Assembly: GCA_029204225.1 (NCBI GenBank)
Contig: CM055097.1
Location: 61,908,640 to 61,972,639 of the forward strand
Reading direction: 5' to 3'
DNA: 64,000 nucleotides
Source: Diphasiastrum complanatum
Lineage: Eukaryota > Streptophyta > Lycopodiopsida > Lycopodiales > Lycopodiaceae
A program made the position numbers and the translations under genes. Below are positions 33,501-44,271 of the stretch, piece after piece (within the stretch, counting starts at the first letter, position 1; the number at the start of each line of letters is the position of its first letter). The notes under the pieces were generated by a model. That model had not been told where the DNA came from. It made no database searches and saw only the letters and a program-made list of their open reading frames with translations.

Positions 33501-33658
33501 CTAAGTCGTTCAAGATAGATAGAATCCATTGCTGTCATGTCCTCATTGTCTACCTCGAAATCAGAAATGGTTAAAGTAGAAGTGGTGGCCCTCCGATAAC
33601 CAAGAAAGCACCAGCTCTGACCTAAACCTAACCATGAGCAGAGTAGAGATATACGCAT
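30518..33658 (-). CDS. PPR protein, PLS class with E, E+ and DYW domains (RNA editing factor)
   Basis: An intact single-exon gene of 1046 codons. A short Arg/Ser/Thr-bearing N-terminus without acidic residues over about 32 positions could be an organelle transit peptide. From about residue 70 to 850 there are seven PLS triplets of about 101 residues, each with a GKxxHA block, an NMYxKCG block and an SWNxMIAAYAQ block. E/E+ motifs follow (WMILLGACRVHG, GFSSIELNNGLHQFIAGD). The DYW cytidine-deaminase-like domain begins at GYVPD (954): HxE at 978-980, CxxC at 1006-1009, second zinc site HTF at 1033 with CSC at 1040-1042. The end is GDFW rather than DYW. The family binds single-stranded organelle RNA with its repeats and deaminates a chosen C to U. 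Target and organelle cannot be read here. A downstream in-frame Met at residue 42 is an alternative start. Confidence 0.96.
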   Translation of the reverse strand: MRISLLCSWLGLGQSWCFLGYRRATTSTLTISDFEVDNEDMTAMDSIYLERLRKGICELEQDVKSWNYDTCVSLLRVCTDLKALTEGKKLHACICHSQYKTDRFLGNLLINMYSKCGRFEDACSVFNNMPERNVVSWNCLIAACAQSNRQTTALQIFTQMQQEFVKPNKFTFLSILNACNHVSFLKEGRNIHALISESKLENDVVVGTALVNMYGKCGSLKEARLMFDHMEERNLISWNAMLTAYAQYGHDKEAFKLFQKMLQNNVKPNTITFLSVLNSFVKPASLLMGRQVHACIMEKGFEFNEILGNALINMYGKCGDLESARAMFNRLPERDLVSWNIMITVYAQHEKSKEALQIFRQMIKQGVRPEKITFVSALHACAGPAHVDSGKMMHGLIKARGLESDVVVATSLLNMYGKCGNFDDALEIFENMPFRNVVSWNAMIALCTQHGKDQEALVLFKRMCEDGMEPNNITLVSVLAACPSPEYLTEGKMIHAYISKKGFKSDVAVSNALVNMYAKCGHLEEAKIRFADMKERDIISWNSMIAAYAQHGDTVSALEMLQQMQDDGLKPDNVTFVSILSSFTCETHLVHVKFVHTQLLEVGCDCDLIVGNALMNAYNKCGEPEETCNIFDKMPERDTVSWNVLIAACVERELGDLALQYFGKMQWHGYELEKVTFLNIIEACASIASLEKGRLFQESITINQLDSDVVIANALVNMYGKCGSLEDAYRTFCNMLYRSLTSWGTMIAAYAQHGVGKAALQICGHMQWDGLKPDQITFVSVLSACSHAGLLVEGYHHFSSITGDLDLTQTWEQYMCMIDLLGRAGMLDEAENMIVQIPFEDRALAWMILLGACRVHGDANRGKRAANYLFEVDSENSAPYVILSNIFAAAGKWEEKAKIRKLMEGRSVKKQAGFSSIELNNGLHQFIAGDKSHPQSKEIYVELERLIEAMKKEGYVPDTTLVLHDIEEEEKLDLLCKHSEKLAVAFGLISTPKGASLHIIKNLRICGDCHLAFKFISKLVGREIIVRDANRFHTFKEGCCSCGDFW

Positions 33659-33935
33659 GAATCAAATATCTAAATCACTTCATCAGAATAAGTAAGAATT
33701 AGCGAAGACCTAAATACTTGGGGGTTCAAAACTTATTACCCAAGCAGAAAGAGGCATACCACATGATCCACCACCAGGTCTTCGCCTCTCGAGGCTCCAA
33801 ACAAAAGCGAGATGGAGGATAGACCTCGCATGTTGCTTCATTGCTGCTGTGAGTTAGCTTCCTTACCACATACATCTCTGTCGACTCGCTGTATTGCTCA
33901 GATTGCAAACCTCATCAAAAGGTCAAAATCCGCAA

Positions 33936-33994
33936 TCCTCAGCAACAAAATCTGCAAATCCTCAGCAACAAAACCCGCAATCCTCAGCAAATGA
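33936..33994. repeat. Short tandem repeat upstream of the PPR gene
   Basis: Three units on the pattern GCAATCCTCAGCAACAAAA, period about 23-27 bases, in the presumed 5' flank of the PPR gene. No clear TATA box was found nearby. Confidence 0.8.
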
Positions 33995-33999
33995 AGATG

Positions 34000-36240
34000 A
34001 TACAAGCTAACTACTGCAGATCGATAATATTTAGAGTGTATGCATTATCAGAATGACGATCCTCATTCAAATGCTGAGACTAAAACATAACCCTAATATG
34101 AGACCTAAGCCCATTCTTGTGTTTGTTGTTTAGGGTAAGGGGTTTAGGGCTGGTTTAGAATTTTTATGTGTAGTCTAGGGTAAGGGTTTAAGGGGTTTGG
34201 GGTTTAGGGCACCATAGCTAACTAACTCCATGTCAATAGTTAGGGCTTAGCTGATTTGATTTCAGTTAAGTATGGAGTGGCCCCAATTGTCAATAGTTTT
34301 ATGTGCCCGTGGTCAATCCATAAGCAAGCATCATGGACACTCTCCTCAATGCTATCACAACATTTGCTCACGCTCGAATGCTTAAATGTTGTTCAATTCA
34401 GGCAATGATGTTCAATTGCTATGACTCACCCATTAGTTAAAGGACCTCGAGAGGTATCCATAAACATGGGATAGCTTTACTCCACTATCCATAAACATGG
34501 GATAGCTTTACTCCACAACCGTTTGTTCTCATTTAGCTAATAACCATTAATTCTATCGACAAGTGAAACCACCCATCTACCTTAGTTAGATTAATGATCG
34601 CCTAATTGACCCCCTACTAACTATGGATACCCCCCCCAAAAAAAAAAAAATCTACCTCATTGGAAAAGTGTCCTCCTCCATTAATCTAGGTATGTGTTGC
34701 CTTTGACAGATGCCAAAAGCCGGGAGGCACCACATGCATCATCTTTTATTCGAACTTTCTAGATCCGCACACCTAGGAACTAAGCCTACTTTCTAGATGT
34801 CAAAAATGTGGTTCCTAGACATGCATGACACCCATGGTTGACTTAACTAGAAAATCTGGAAAAGTGCAAGCTCTTATAAATGCATGTGTTTCGCAAGGCT
34901 TGCACTTTGCAAACTAGAGGCTCATCTTGTGGGTGCAATTAAGATGCACACTATGCATGTGTGGCAGCTTATTAATCAAGTAATAAATGCCTTCTAAATA
35001 TCACATTTAGAAATATGCTTGTAGGATGCATGTACCACTAGTGTTTACATCAAAGCTTTCAAACTCAATTGTGTCTTTTGAAATGCCTTGTGGACAAGAA
35101 ACGTGCCATGAACCATATATTATTAAATTTTGCCATAAGATCTATTTGTCATAATCATAACAATGAAATAAATGAATTCATACATTTTGCAAGTAAAAAA
35201 TCTGCAAGTTTTGTGAGTGTTTTTCCCAATGGATTCAATGCATATAACAAACATCATATTCGAATTGATTCAAAGGGTGGTTTCACACTAGTGGCAACTC
35301 CTCCCTTTGTGTGGGCCCTTTCTCTCGCCATTAAGCCTTGGCAAGTGATATGAAGGCAATGAGCCACCCCTCTTTCATAGCTACGTGATAAGCATGAAAT
35401 GGGGTGTTGCAAGCCGATTGGCCAATTTGAATCCATGGCATTTCACTACTCCCTTTTTCTTAAGTTGCCCCTAGCAATTCAGCATGTCAAGCAAGGTCTG
35501 TTGGATTATTCTCCTTCTTACTAATCGACTAATCGGTTTTAATCCTCATCCGTTGTTTATCCAGTTCTGCGGATTTTCCCGTGTCTTTACACAGTCTGCA
35601 ATACAAGTGTTTTTACACAGTCTGCAGAAATACACGGAGTTTGACAACAGTGTCACATTTTCTCAAATATAAAAAAGCATGAAACATGATGGAGCTGGCT
35701 GCCTTCTCTCCTCCCAACCTGCGCTGCATATCCAGATATTGTCGCCACTAGTGTATAAGTATACATGCTGGGCTCTCACTAGTGTATGCTTGATTTGTGA
35801 TGAGTAGCTACATGCTGCTGGTGTGACTCCTCTTTCCATGACTCTGATTGATCCATAGCTTGGGGGCTAGATCTGTACGATCTAGGTTTGGTTGGGTTGG
35901 TTTAACCTCCACCGGTTCCCATGTGTGGTTGCTTTGTATGGTATGCTTAGGCTAGAATCTTGTGTTGAGGACTTTATATTGGTATTAGTTTTAAGTAACT
36001 GATAATTATTTTTTGCAGTTATTAATTGTGTTAACAGTTGTTAAAGGATTGTCGATGCATTAACATTTTAAATCTTGTTTTATTGCTTAAACAATCCATT
36101 TGTCGATTCATTGGTATAACTTGTTATAAAAGCACGAATGGTCTAAAAATGAATTTTTTATAGACATTGCTTGTTTGGAAGCGTTTATACCCGTAATGAG
36201 TGTTAACTGAACGAATTTTTTTAAAATTTTCAGTTGGCAA
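34000..36240. other. No recognised gene; PPR upstream flank with small repeats
   Basis: Contains a telomere-like patch (34128-34210), a perfect 31-bp tandem duplication (TATCCATAAACATGGGATAG at 34455 and 34486) and a C8-A13 run at 34631-34651. The small frames at 35069-35353 and 35484-35672 have no known motif. Nothing here looks like a retrotransposon pol. Confidence 0.55.
34128..34210 (+). repeat. Degenerate TTTAGGG-type (telomere-like) repeats
   Basis: TTTAGGG occurs at 34129, 34149 and 34203, with TCTAGGGTAAGGG and TTAAGGGGTTTGGGG between them. TTTAGGG is the common plant telomere unit. The patch is short and imperfect, so it may be an interstitial relic or chance G-rich sequence. Confidence 0.5.
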
Positions 36241-36244
36241 GCAA

Positions 36245-36590
36245 ATGGATACTGATGAAATTATGGAGGGGGGTGCTACCGAGATTCACCCGGCATTACC
36301 AGGAAGTGATGGGGGAAATATGGAGATTCAACCGGCTTCATCCGGCAGTGATGACACCCTAGACTCAGAAAAACTATTGCAAACCTTAGGCAAGGCAGTT
36401 TTAGATTTTCATTAGAGCAATAAACAACGGGATAAACAAATGCAAAATCTATTTAATCAACTGCAAGCAATTAACTCTAACAACTTGGGCTGCCAACCGG
36501 AAATATTTTCCGGCGATAAAAAGTTTAAATGCCCGAAAGTTGTTGAGGACTGCATCGGCAAGGCAATTCTTATGTTCCCCATATCTTTAG
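36245..36590 (+). pseudogene. Gypsy-type gag N-terminal fragment
   Basis: The plus strand from ATG 36245 encodes an acidic Gly/Ser-rich start, then RDKQMQNLFNQLQAINSNN and LGCQPEIFSGDKKF with KVVEDCIGKA. This aligns with the gag start of the plus-strand Gypsy at 52.1 kb (RDQQMEVLLN, then LGFQPEVYSEEKK and EVVEDWLAKW). There is one stop at 36413 and the fragment is cut off just after the conserved KVVED block, where the hAT sequence begins. Confidence 0.6.
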
Positions 36591-36674
36591 TGTCTAGTTT
36601 GTTGTTTCTCACTCAAGTTTGATGCGTTTCCTTTATGCTACGGTGCACTGATTATTGTAATTTGTCTGCTGCAG

Positions 36675-38160
36675 GAGGGACGAGATCTCGGAGATATGGG
36701 AGGCCAGATGGGACTTCTTCCACCGACCCATCCACGTCGTAGCCCACATGTTAGACCCCTTGTGGCGCTCTGCCCGAGGGGGGAGGGACGATTCAGAGCT
36801 GCACCGGGATGGGTGGAGTACATGGAGCGCATATGGCCCAGACCAGGTGCTTGCGAGAAATCTCTTGGTAGCAGTGTTACTATAGTAGTATATTCATTGC
36901 TAGTGTATGAATTCGAGGGGACTTACACGTGCCATGCTTTTTCTTCTACCAACAGGTTCGATGCTGGCTAACATTGCACGCCAGCTATTCACATTTGAGC
37001 ACTTCCAATTTCCTTTCGATGGAGAGCAGAGTCGACGAAGGGAGGATCAGTTGAGGCTCGTGTCATGGTGGTGCATCCACAGGCTCAACACAAGTGACCT
37101 GTGGCGATTGGCCAAGAGAGTCCTTGCACAGGACTGTTCAACATGAGCTTGCGAGCGGAATTGGAACACTTGGGCCTTGTATCACACGCAGAAGAAGAAT
37201 GGGTTAACCATCGAGCAGTGTAGGCGGTTGGTGTCTGTGAACACCAACGGTCGTACGATGAGGCACACGCGAGGAGAGGGCTAGATACTTGAGGTGAGTT
37301 ACATCATTACCCCTTGTTTCTTGTTATGCTTTGATGAATTGAATTGCTTTTGAACTATGCAGTGACTTGCAAAATACATGTCTGACAACAATGTATTGTT
37401 TTTGGTTGCATGTGAACCATGACACTTGCTTGGTGGATTCGGCAGTTGTTGCTCATCATGCGCTACACATGCATGAGGAGAAGGATGATGAGATCCATAG
37501 AGAGTTCTACAGACAAGCACAGGCTGACGCACCGGCTTTATGGCGACAGAGGAGGATAGAGGGACAGAGGGATAGGGCTGAGGAGGGAGATGATGAGGGC
37601 TTAGAGGGTGGAGATGAGCTTAGGGTTGACTATGAGGAGGTTGAGGAGGAGATACGGAGGAGGATGAGGAGATGGGACGAAGGGATAGGGGGATGATATG
37701 GCTGAACTGTTGGTGGACCCTAATGCAAAGACGAAGGAGGATCCAGCCATTCCTGCATGTAGGCCTAGAGGGAGACCTAGAGGTTCTGGGAAGGGGGGGG
37801 CAGTGAGTTCTCTTTTTGTAGATAGGAGTGGAGCATCACAGGCAGCTACCGGCCAGGCATCACCACAGTGGGTAGGGGCATCCCAGGGCATAGGATCACA
37901 ACCACCTGACACATAGACACGACGGAGTAGACATAGGGGTAGGGGCAGCCAGATGGGGGCCAGAGGAGAGGAGAGAGACAAAGGTAGAGATAGAGGTAGA
38001 GGTAGAGGTAGAGGCAGGGGGGAGGGGGAGGATCAAGAGGCCAAGCACACAGTAGAGAGCCAGAGCACGCAGCAGAGCTAGGGCCACACCATGAGGTATG
38101 GTTTCCTCCAGTTCCGATTCATCTATAGACCCTTGGGATCTGCAGTCAGGCACATATTCA
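36675..38160 (+). pseudogene. hAT-superfamily transposase, C-terminal exons
   Basis: Exon 36675-36846 (acceptor CTGCTGCAG, donor CAG-GTGC) encodes EIWEARWDFFHRPIHVVAHM and LDPLW, a block typical of plant hAT transposases. Exon 36956-37293 carries the hATC dimerisation domain: RLVSWWCIHRLNTSDLW, LAKRVLAQDCS, CERNWNTWALYHTQKKNGL, with a TGA inside at 37144-37146. Further exons from 37363 give an acidic tail, an AT-hook-like RPRGRPRGSGKGG near 37.76 kb and an acidic end (SGTYSDDVSYHDSDET). The hATC domain lets hAT transposases multimerise. The RNase-H-like catalytic part is absent and no terminal repeats were identified. Frames between late exons do not all agree. Confidence 0.78.
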
Positions 38161-38351
38161 GATGATGTTTCCTACCATGACTCTGACGAGACTTAGTTGT
38201 AAAGTTTTCATTACGTTCATGGAACATCATTGTAGCCCATTTTGGTGCCATGTGGCCCGATATTATATATTATGATGATCCTATTCACAGCAAAGATGTG
38301 ATTCAATACTATTCTTTGTGATTTTAGTTCGGTAACTTTAGTGTTATGGTT

Positions 38352-38463
<112 letters not shown>

Positions 38464-38599
38464 CCTACTATGAACACATTGGGACATTCTCTTTTTTTTG
38501 TTAATTTTTTATATTGAATGTAGCTATAGCGTAAGTCTGGGATCTAATGCACCTAAATTGGACCATCCTACACCCGAAATAGTCGGCAAACTACACAAA

Positions 38600-38800
38600 C
38601 ATGTTATTAGTTGTTATATGGCATAGCCACCAATCCAAAAAAGATTGCAATACTCTTAGCCATTATGTCACCCTCCACTATGACCCAATTACAATCTTTC
38701 TTAGGAGGGACTGCCTACTATAGGAACTATATGATGACCTATGCCTCAATAACCTATCCTATGAGTGGGTTATTGAAAGAGAAATTTGAGCATGAAAAAA
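38600..38800 (+). pseudogene. Ty3/Gypsy RT thumb fragment
   Basis: GIATNPKKIAILLAIMSPST, QLQSFLGGTAYYRNYMMTYA and YPMSGLLK match the conserved region after the Gypsy RT active site (the L-x-S-F-L-G-x-x-x-Y-Y-R motif leading to RNase H). It is short and isolated, cut off on both sides. Confidence 0.88.
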
Positions 38801-40184
38801 TTATTGCGATAGGGTACCCCCCCTGGCCCAAGAAAGGTTTGTGTCCAAGCATACACCTAAGATGACCAAATGCATATTCTTCTCCCTAATGTGGATATAT
38901 CTACAGACGATGGTGACGAGCCTTATGACATAAGTGATATATCTGACAATTTTGAAAAAAAAAATTCTTTATGAGCAGTTGACCTACCATGATCATCATC
39001 GTTGGTTGGCATCAGATAGAGATTTAGACCTTTATCATGTATGTGAATGATCGAATGTGCTAAAAAGGAATAGAAAAAGAAATATTGAATCACAGTGTAG
39101 GATTGAAGCACACGATGAATTTCTTGATAACAAGATCGATGTTGGGTAGATGATATGATGACAAGCTACATCTTATCCTCGATCTTACCTATGGGATAAG
39201 GAAAAATAGTAAGTTTATGTTTCATTTTCATTTGTTCATTTTTCTACTTTGCTAATCTTGTTGTTTGGTAAATTTCTTTTCCATTCTGTATGTTATGAAA
39301 AAAAAAATTGGAAAGAAAAAAAAAAATGAGAAAAGAAAAAAAGAGGCAAATCAAAGTTAATTCCTAGAAATGACATTTGTTTCTAACCCTTGTTGAAGTG
39401 CAATAATCAAATGATCCAAAAGTCAAAATCAACTGCACCCACGACCACTGCACTTGCATCATATAGTCACAGTGTGATTGGACCAATTGACTGCAAGGTT
39501 GTTTTAACACATGCTTTGAGTTGCATAGGGCATCATGCATTGTTGTAACGGGAATCTATGTTTGAATAGGAGCATGAAATTGGGAATAGAAATAAAATAG
39601 TGGGTTGGGGCATGACTCCATTACCCAATGGATAAGACATGATTGAGCAAGCAGTTGAAGAATCCGGAGATATAACAGAAGAAACAAAAGCCAAAGTATC
39701 CACATGGTAGTTTTGCAAGCGTTGAGATAACAAACTTGAAACATCACTACTTCTTTGAAGAGCGACAGTTGTTGAAAGATATTTACGCTTTGTACATATG
39801 ATCGAATCAGATAGGAGGATTGAAAGGCCACTTATGCCTATGGAGCTTGAGGTGAATGGGATCAATTTGAGCAAGAAGTTGTGTAATGTAATCTACCTGT
39901 TATTACTACCCAAATCTAAAAGAACTTCAATTATCTTAGGAAAGATGGATGATCTGCAACGAATGTATACATTTGAATCAATATCACCTATTGATATCAA
40001 ACAACCAAGAAGATTCTTCCCCATCACCACTAACTTGACACCATCCTTCATAAGGAAAAAAAAAGAGCAGGAAAAAAAAAAGAAAAAAAACATGAACAAT
40101 CTCTATCAGATCTCGAACCAATTTGTGAGAATGAGTGATGCCTCACACATCCATAAGAGATGGGAACGATTTTTTGTCCCAATT
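38801..40184. other. No recognised gene
   Basis: A-rich sequence with poly-A interruptions near 39300 and 40062-40090. A plus-strand frame from 39798 (147 codons, Lys-rich near its end) runs into the Copia LTR at 40190 and has no motif I know. The sequence resumes beyond the Copia at 45506. Confidence 0.5.
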
Positions 40185-40189
40185 GATTC

Positions 40190-41054
40190 TGAGAAAAATC
40201 CAGCAAGTTCACACGTGTGGAGAACCACAAGAAATGTGTAAATGATCTTTACCATGCTTTGTCGGGGCACACAAATCACCTATAGAGCAATCCTGCAATC
40301 TACCAATAGATCTATGGCTAGAGCACAATCTAGAATGCTATAGGACAAAGCTACATTAATTCCTCACAAATAGGGAAAGTACTATTTGATCATGTATGAA
40401 GAAGCCACAAAATCCGAGTTAGAGAGAGAGAGAGAGAGAGAGAGAGCAATTACAAGCAATATTGAATGAGATCCAAAATTTGACATTATGACATTACAAA
40501 TGCTTGATTCTTCATTGGAAATGAATGAGAATGATATGTACATATATAGGAGAGCCAAAATTCGTGGTACTCCTTGCATTCAATGCATATCCTACACCTA
40601 TTCAAGTGCAAACTACCATTATCTTGACACCTAACTGCTTGCATGCACAAATTGCACCTAACTTCTACCTACTTTCTCCAAATGGCAATTTCTCAACTAG
40701 CCATGTACAAAACATGCATGTGTCCATTAGAGTGTTTGCATGCTTTGCATGTCACAATGAAAACTTAGGACATAATGCATTTATTGTGGCTCGAGTTTCT
40801 ACAAGGTCATAATTGACCAATTCCATGTGAATTTCTATATGCATGTCAAACTAGACATTGTCAACATCATTGCATACTAGACCAACTAGACTTTATGCAT
40901 GTCATTGGAATTTGATCTACCTAACCCAAACTCGCCCTATTCTACAAGGATACGTGCTCAATTCACATACCTTGGATATGTACAAAGTATTTACATGGGT
41001 AGGACCCCCCAAACATCAACAACATATGATAGATATGTTTCACAATTTTTAACA
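40190..41054 (-). repeat. 3' LTR of the 40.2-45.5 kb Copia
   Basis: Starts TGAGAAAAATCCAGC, with TTCACACGTGTGG at 40208-40219, and ends TTTTTAACA before the polypurine tract. It carries a 26-base AG tract (40421-40446) and an extra block at about 40558-40972 that the other LTR lacks. Confidence 0.93.
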
Positions 41055-41069
41055 CTCCTCCTTAAAATA

Positions 41070-41490
41070 TATCTATCTAATGTTGGTGAAGATCCTTTGA
41101 GTGTGGACTATTTGCTTTGCATTTGAATTGAGGATAATCAAAGAATCCATCATAGCAGCACCCTTACCATAACCATCATAAGATCTCTTTGACAGAAATC
41201 TTTTCCAAATGCCTTTGAAAAATATTCCACCAATCTGCTACTATGCCAATGTGCCTCCTCCATGCCTGATATCGATCCTGGGTCTGCAAAGTCCACATGC
41301 ATGAAGTTGGCTGCACCAAAAGCTGAAAAATCCGAGGCTTCCATGCCTCATCATGACCACAAAGATCATATAGATCTAGATTATACCATGAGCAATATTC
41401 AAGATTAAGCATGCGAGCTATACTAGTCCAAGTTCTTTGAACTTTATCCAAAAAGGATCTAATCTTGAAACCATACTCTAATTTGATCAA
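41070..41490 (-). pseudogene. Degenerate Copia RNase H end
   Basis: Between the pol frame and the polypurine tract, fragments such as IADWWNIFQRHLEKISV and VEYFSKAFGKDF resemble the Copia RNase H C-terminus (V-A-D-I-F-T-K-A-L) in shifted frames. Weak but in the expected position. Confidence 0.5.
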
Positions 41491-41505
41491 ATTGAGGCTA
41501 AATAC

Positions 41506-42504
41506 TTACTTGAGGGTGTAAGTGTCCTCAATGGATGTTTCACTTACTCTCAAAAGAAGTTCACAATATGTCTCAAAATATGAAAAAACTCCTTTTTTCA
41601 AACTATGAGTACTAAACTCATACTTGCTCTTACTCAATTTAAGAGCATACAAATGATGATACAATATCTTGCTTTCTAGATGTTTTGGAAACATAATCAA
41701 GTCACCAATGACAAGAATCAATTCCAAACTAAAGACTTCATTCAAAACTAGAATAGTCTTACTTGATCTTTGAGATGAACAAATCTCAACTAAGCAAGAT
41801 ACAACATCAATCAAAGAAAGAGAACCATAGGTGAGTAGAATACAATGAATACCACCTTCACTTATCCTTTCTTTTCCATGAAATAAGAACCACAAGGACT
41901 CGGCCTTGTACAATGAAGATCTTCTTGGATATGCATGTTGAGGATACTCCTCCTCAAACCTTGACCCCATCACAACTTGATTACTCACCATAGCAATGAC
42001 TTGTGATGCACTTAGAGACATTGTGCTCTCAGCCTCTTCCAAGATAGAAAATAGATCTTCAAAATCAATAACATCTCCATGCTCAAACACCTTTGAGATA
42101 GAGAGTGTAAAGGCTATGTAGCCTTCCTTGGTGGATAAGTATCCAGCCATGATCCATAGACTTGGATCTTCATCCATCTTTCCTTCCAAGAAATCATAAA
42201 CAAAGCAATAATCTTCAAGAACACTAAGGTAGACAACCTTAGGCTTATAGTTGAACAAGACTCCATATAGTGCACTCCTTCCATTAGGTCCATAACTCCA
42301 TAAAGTTTTGCATGATGGAACATACACATGCACCATAAAACTTGAAGATACAAGACATAGCCAAATGTAACTTGTGGAACCATCAATAGTACATGCAAAG
42401 CAAGAAACACCTCCCTTGCTTACTGATAAAGAAAGATGAACATCCGAATGTTCCAACTCCATAGGATGTTTTGTCTTGGTTGAAGACATCAAATATGGAT
42501 CCAT
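41506..42504 (-). pseudogene. Altered Copia pol frame (332 codons)
   Basis: The frame opens with the end of the zinc-binding/integrase start (STKTKHPMELEHSDVHLS, then CFACTIDGSTSYIW), after which most of the integrase core is missing. Later blocks only faintly resemble the integrase C-terminus, linker (EEEYPQHAYPRRSS) and RT (YHHLYALKLSKSKYEF, where family members have Y-G-L-K-Q). The Tyr-Val-Asp-Asp motif and the protease are not in it. It is in the same frame as the gag ORF upstream, separated by a single TAA codon region at 42511-42513. A very long open frame with such weak pol resemblance is odd. Confidence 0.6.
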
Positions 42505-42510
42505 ATGTGA

Positions 42511-43890
42511 TTATGCCATAGAATAAGCCACTCTTGGCTTGATCTCCTTGACCATTAAAGACAGAGATATGAAATTGGAAACATGCAACCTCCTATGCCA
42601 TACTTCCTTCTTGGAAACACAAGTCATCAATGCAACATCACATGCACTTGCATTTTCATGCACATCTAGCTTGAAAATGCCTCCATATTTAGATCCACTT
42701 GCTAGGATCTCATCACCTTTTTTTATAGAACAATTATTGACATTGAATTCCACTTCAAAACCATCATCAAATAACTTTCCAACACTAATCACATTCTTTG
42801 TGAGACTAGGAACATAAAGTACATTGGAAAGTGATAAACTCATAGAAGATGCAAGATTCAAGGAACAAATTCCAACTCCTTCAATTGAACATGCATCACC
42901 AACAGCTGTGTATATTGAATCTTTAAGTTCTTGAAAAGGTTCTAAAGAAACAAAAGAACTTTTAGTGCAACTCACGTGTGATGATGCACCACTATCAATA
43001 TACCATGATACATCACTAGAGGATAAAGAGGAAAAACTAGACATCATGAGAGATGCCTCTCCACAACTTGCATGTGAGTCTTCTATGATAAAATTGGCTT
43101 GATCTTCTTGATTCTTCTTCTTGAAGATAGAAGAATGAGTCGAATCATCTTCTACTCCTCCTTTGTCTTTGTCCTTTGTTTTTTCCTTTGATTTGTCCTT
43201 GGTGAAGGATTGAGAAAACTTGTTCTTGCTTCTCCTTCTTGACTTGATCTTGGCAAAGTGATCTTTGTCACAACCACCATCCTTCCTTGAAAGTGTGTTG
43301 ATCTTCGACAGCTTGTTCTTTTGCCTGCATTCTTCAGCAATAAGAATATCATGTAGAGCCTCCATAGATTGTAGCTCCTCCTTGATAGGATAAGTTTGCA
43401 CAACATTTGCATATCCTTCTCTAAGTCCATTAAGGACTACTTGAACAAGTTGATGCTCTCTAGAGTATCTCCTATGCATATTATCTCTCTGTGGATCTTT
43501 ATCTCTCATTACAAAACTTGAAGCACTTTCATCAACTCTTTGAAAACTAGAAAAGATCTGATTTCTAAGAGTAAGAAGTCTTGACGTGATCTTTGCTTCA
43601 TGAATTGACTTAAGGATATTCCAAGCCTCCTTGGTTTAACTTATTTCTCTCAACATCTCATCAGAGATATTGATCTTGATGATATGTAGAGCAATTCTTG
43701 CTCACTTCTTGAATCTCTGAGCCTCATCATAAGCTTCAAGTTCAACTTCAATTCCTAATACAATGTCCATTACTCCATATAGAACCAACAAAGATTCTAT
43801 CCTATCCTTCCAAACTAAATAGTTGAAGGTATCTAGTCTCTCACTAGCTTCAAAGAGAAAATCTCCTATAGATGCCATGTATGTGAAGAC
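42511..43890 (-). pseudogene. Copia gag and protease region
   Basis: Gag starts near 43.88 kb (MASIGDFLFEASERL, NYLVWKDRIESLLVLYG), with stops at 43702-43704 (TGA, Trp expected) and near 43.64 kb. From 43509 a 332-codon frame continues: LVQVVLNGLREGYANVV, then a Lys-rich basic stretch, then a protease WYIDSGASSHVSC with the Asp-Ser-Gly intact, LYVPSLTKNVISVG, and the pre-integrase VWHRRLHVSNF. No zinc knuckle is visible between the basic stretch and the protease. The frame ends one codon before the in-frame pol ORF. Confidence 0.85.
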
Positions 43891-43918
43891 TATTGTAAAT
43901 TGGACAACAAAAAATGGA

Positions 43919-44271
43919 ATTGAATGTGTTGCTTCTTTTTTACAATAGGAACCAAAACAATTGGGTGTACTACCAAATTCTATGCAAAGCCTTGCAACAA
44001 CATTTGAGATAGGTCTCAAATATTCCACCAAAACAAAACAAACAAGATCAACCTCTCAACTTGAATTGGAGTATAGACAAATTTTGGTACTTTCTTCTTT
44101 TGGCATGTGTGAAATGCTTAAAGACAACACTATTGACTCAGATACACTCAAATTGTATGAAACAATGTGTTACATGATTCAAAATTTTGTCTAGATCTTA
44201 AGTTTGTTGAACTAGTATACACAAAAGATGGATTTGAATGTGTTGCTTTCTTTTACAATAGGAACAAAAAA
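43919..44271. repeat. Direct repeat in the Copia leader
   Basis: TGAATGTGTTGCTTCTTTTT followed by ACAATAGGAAC near 43920 recurs near 44236 with small changes. Both lie between the primer site and gag. Confidence 0.7.

Noticed and set aside
37896-38153. Minus-strand Ser/Thr/Pro-rich frame
   Set aside because: Antisense of an Arg-Gly-rich low-complexity segment in the hAT transposase tail.
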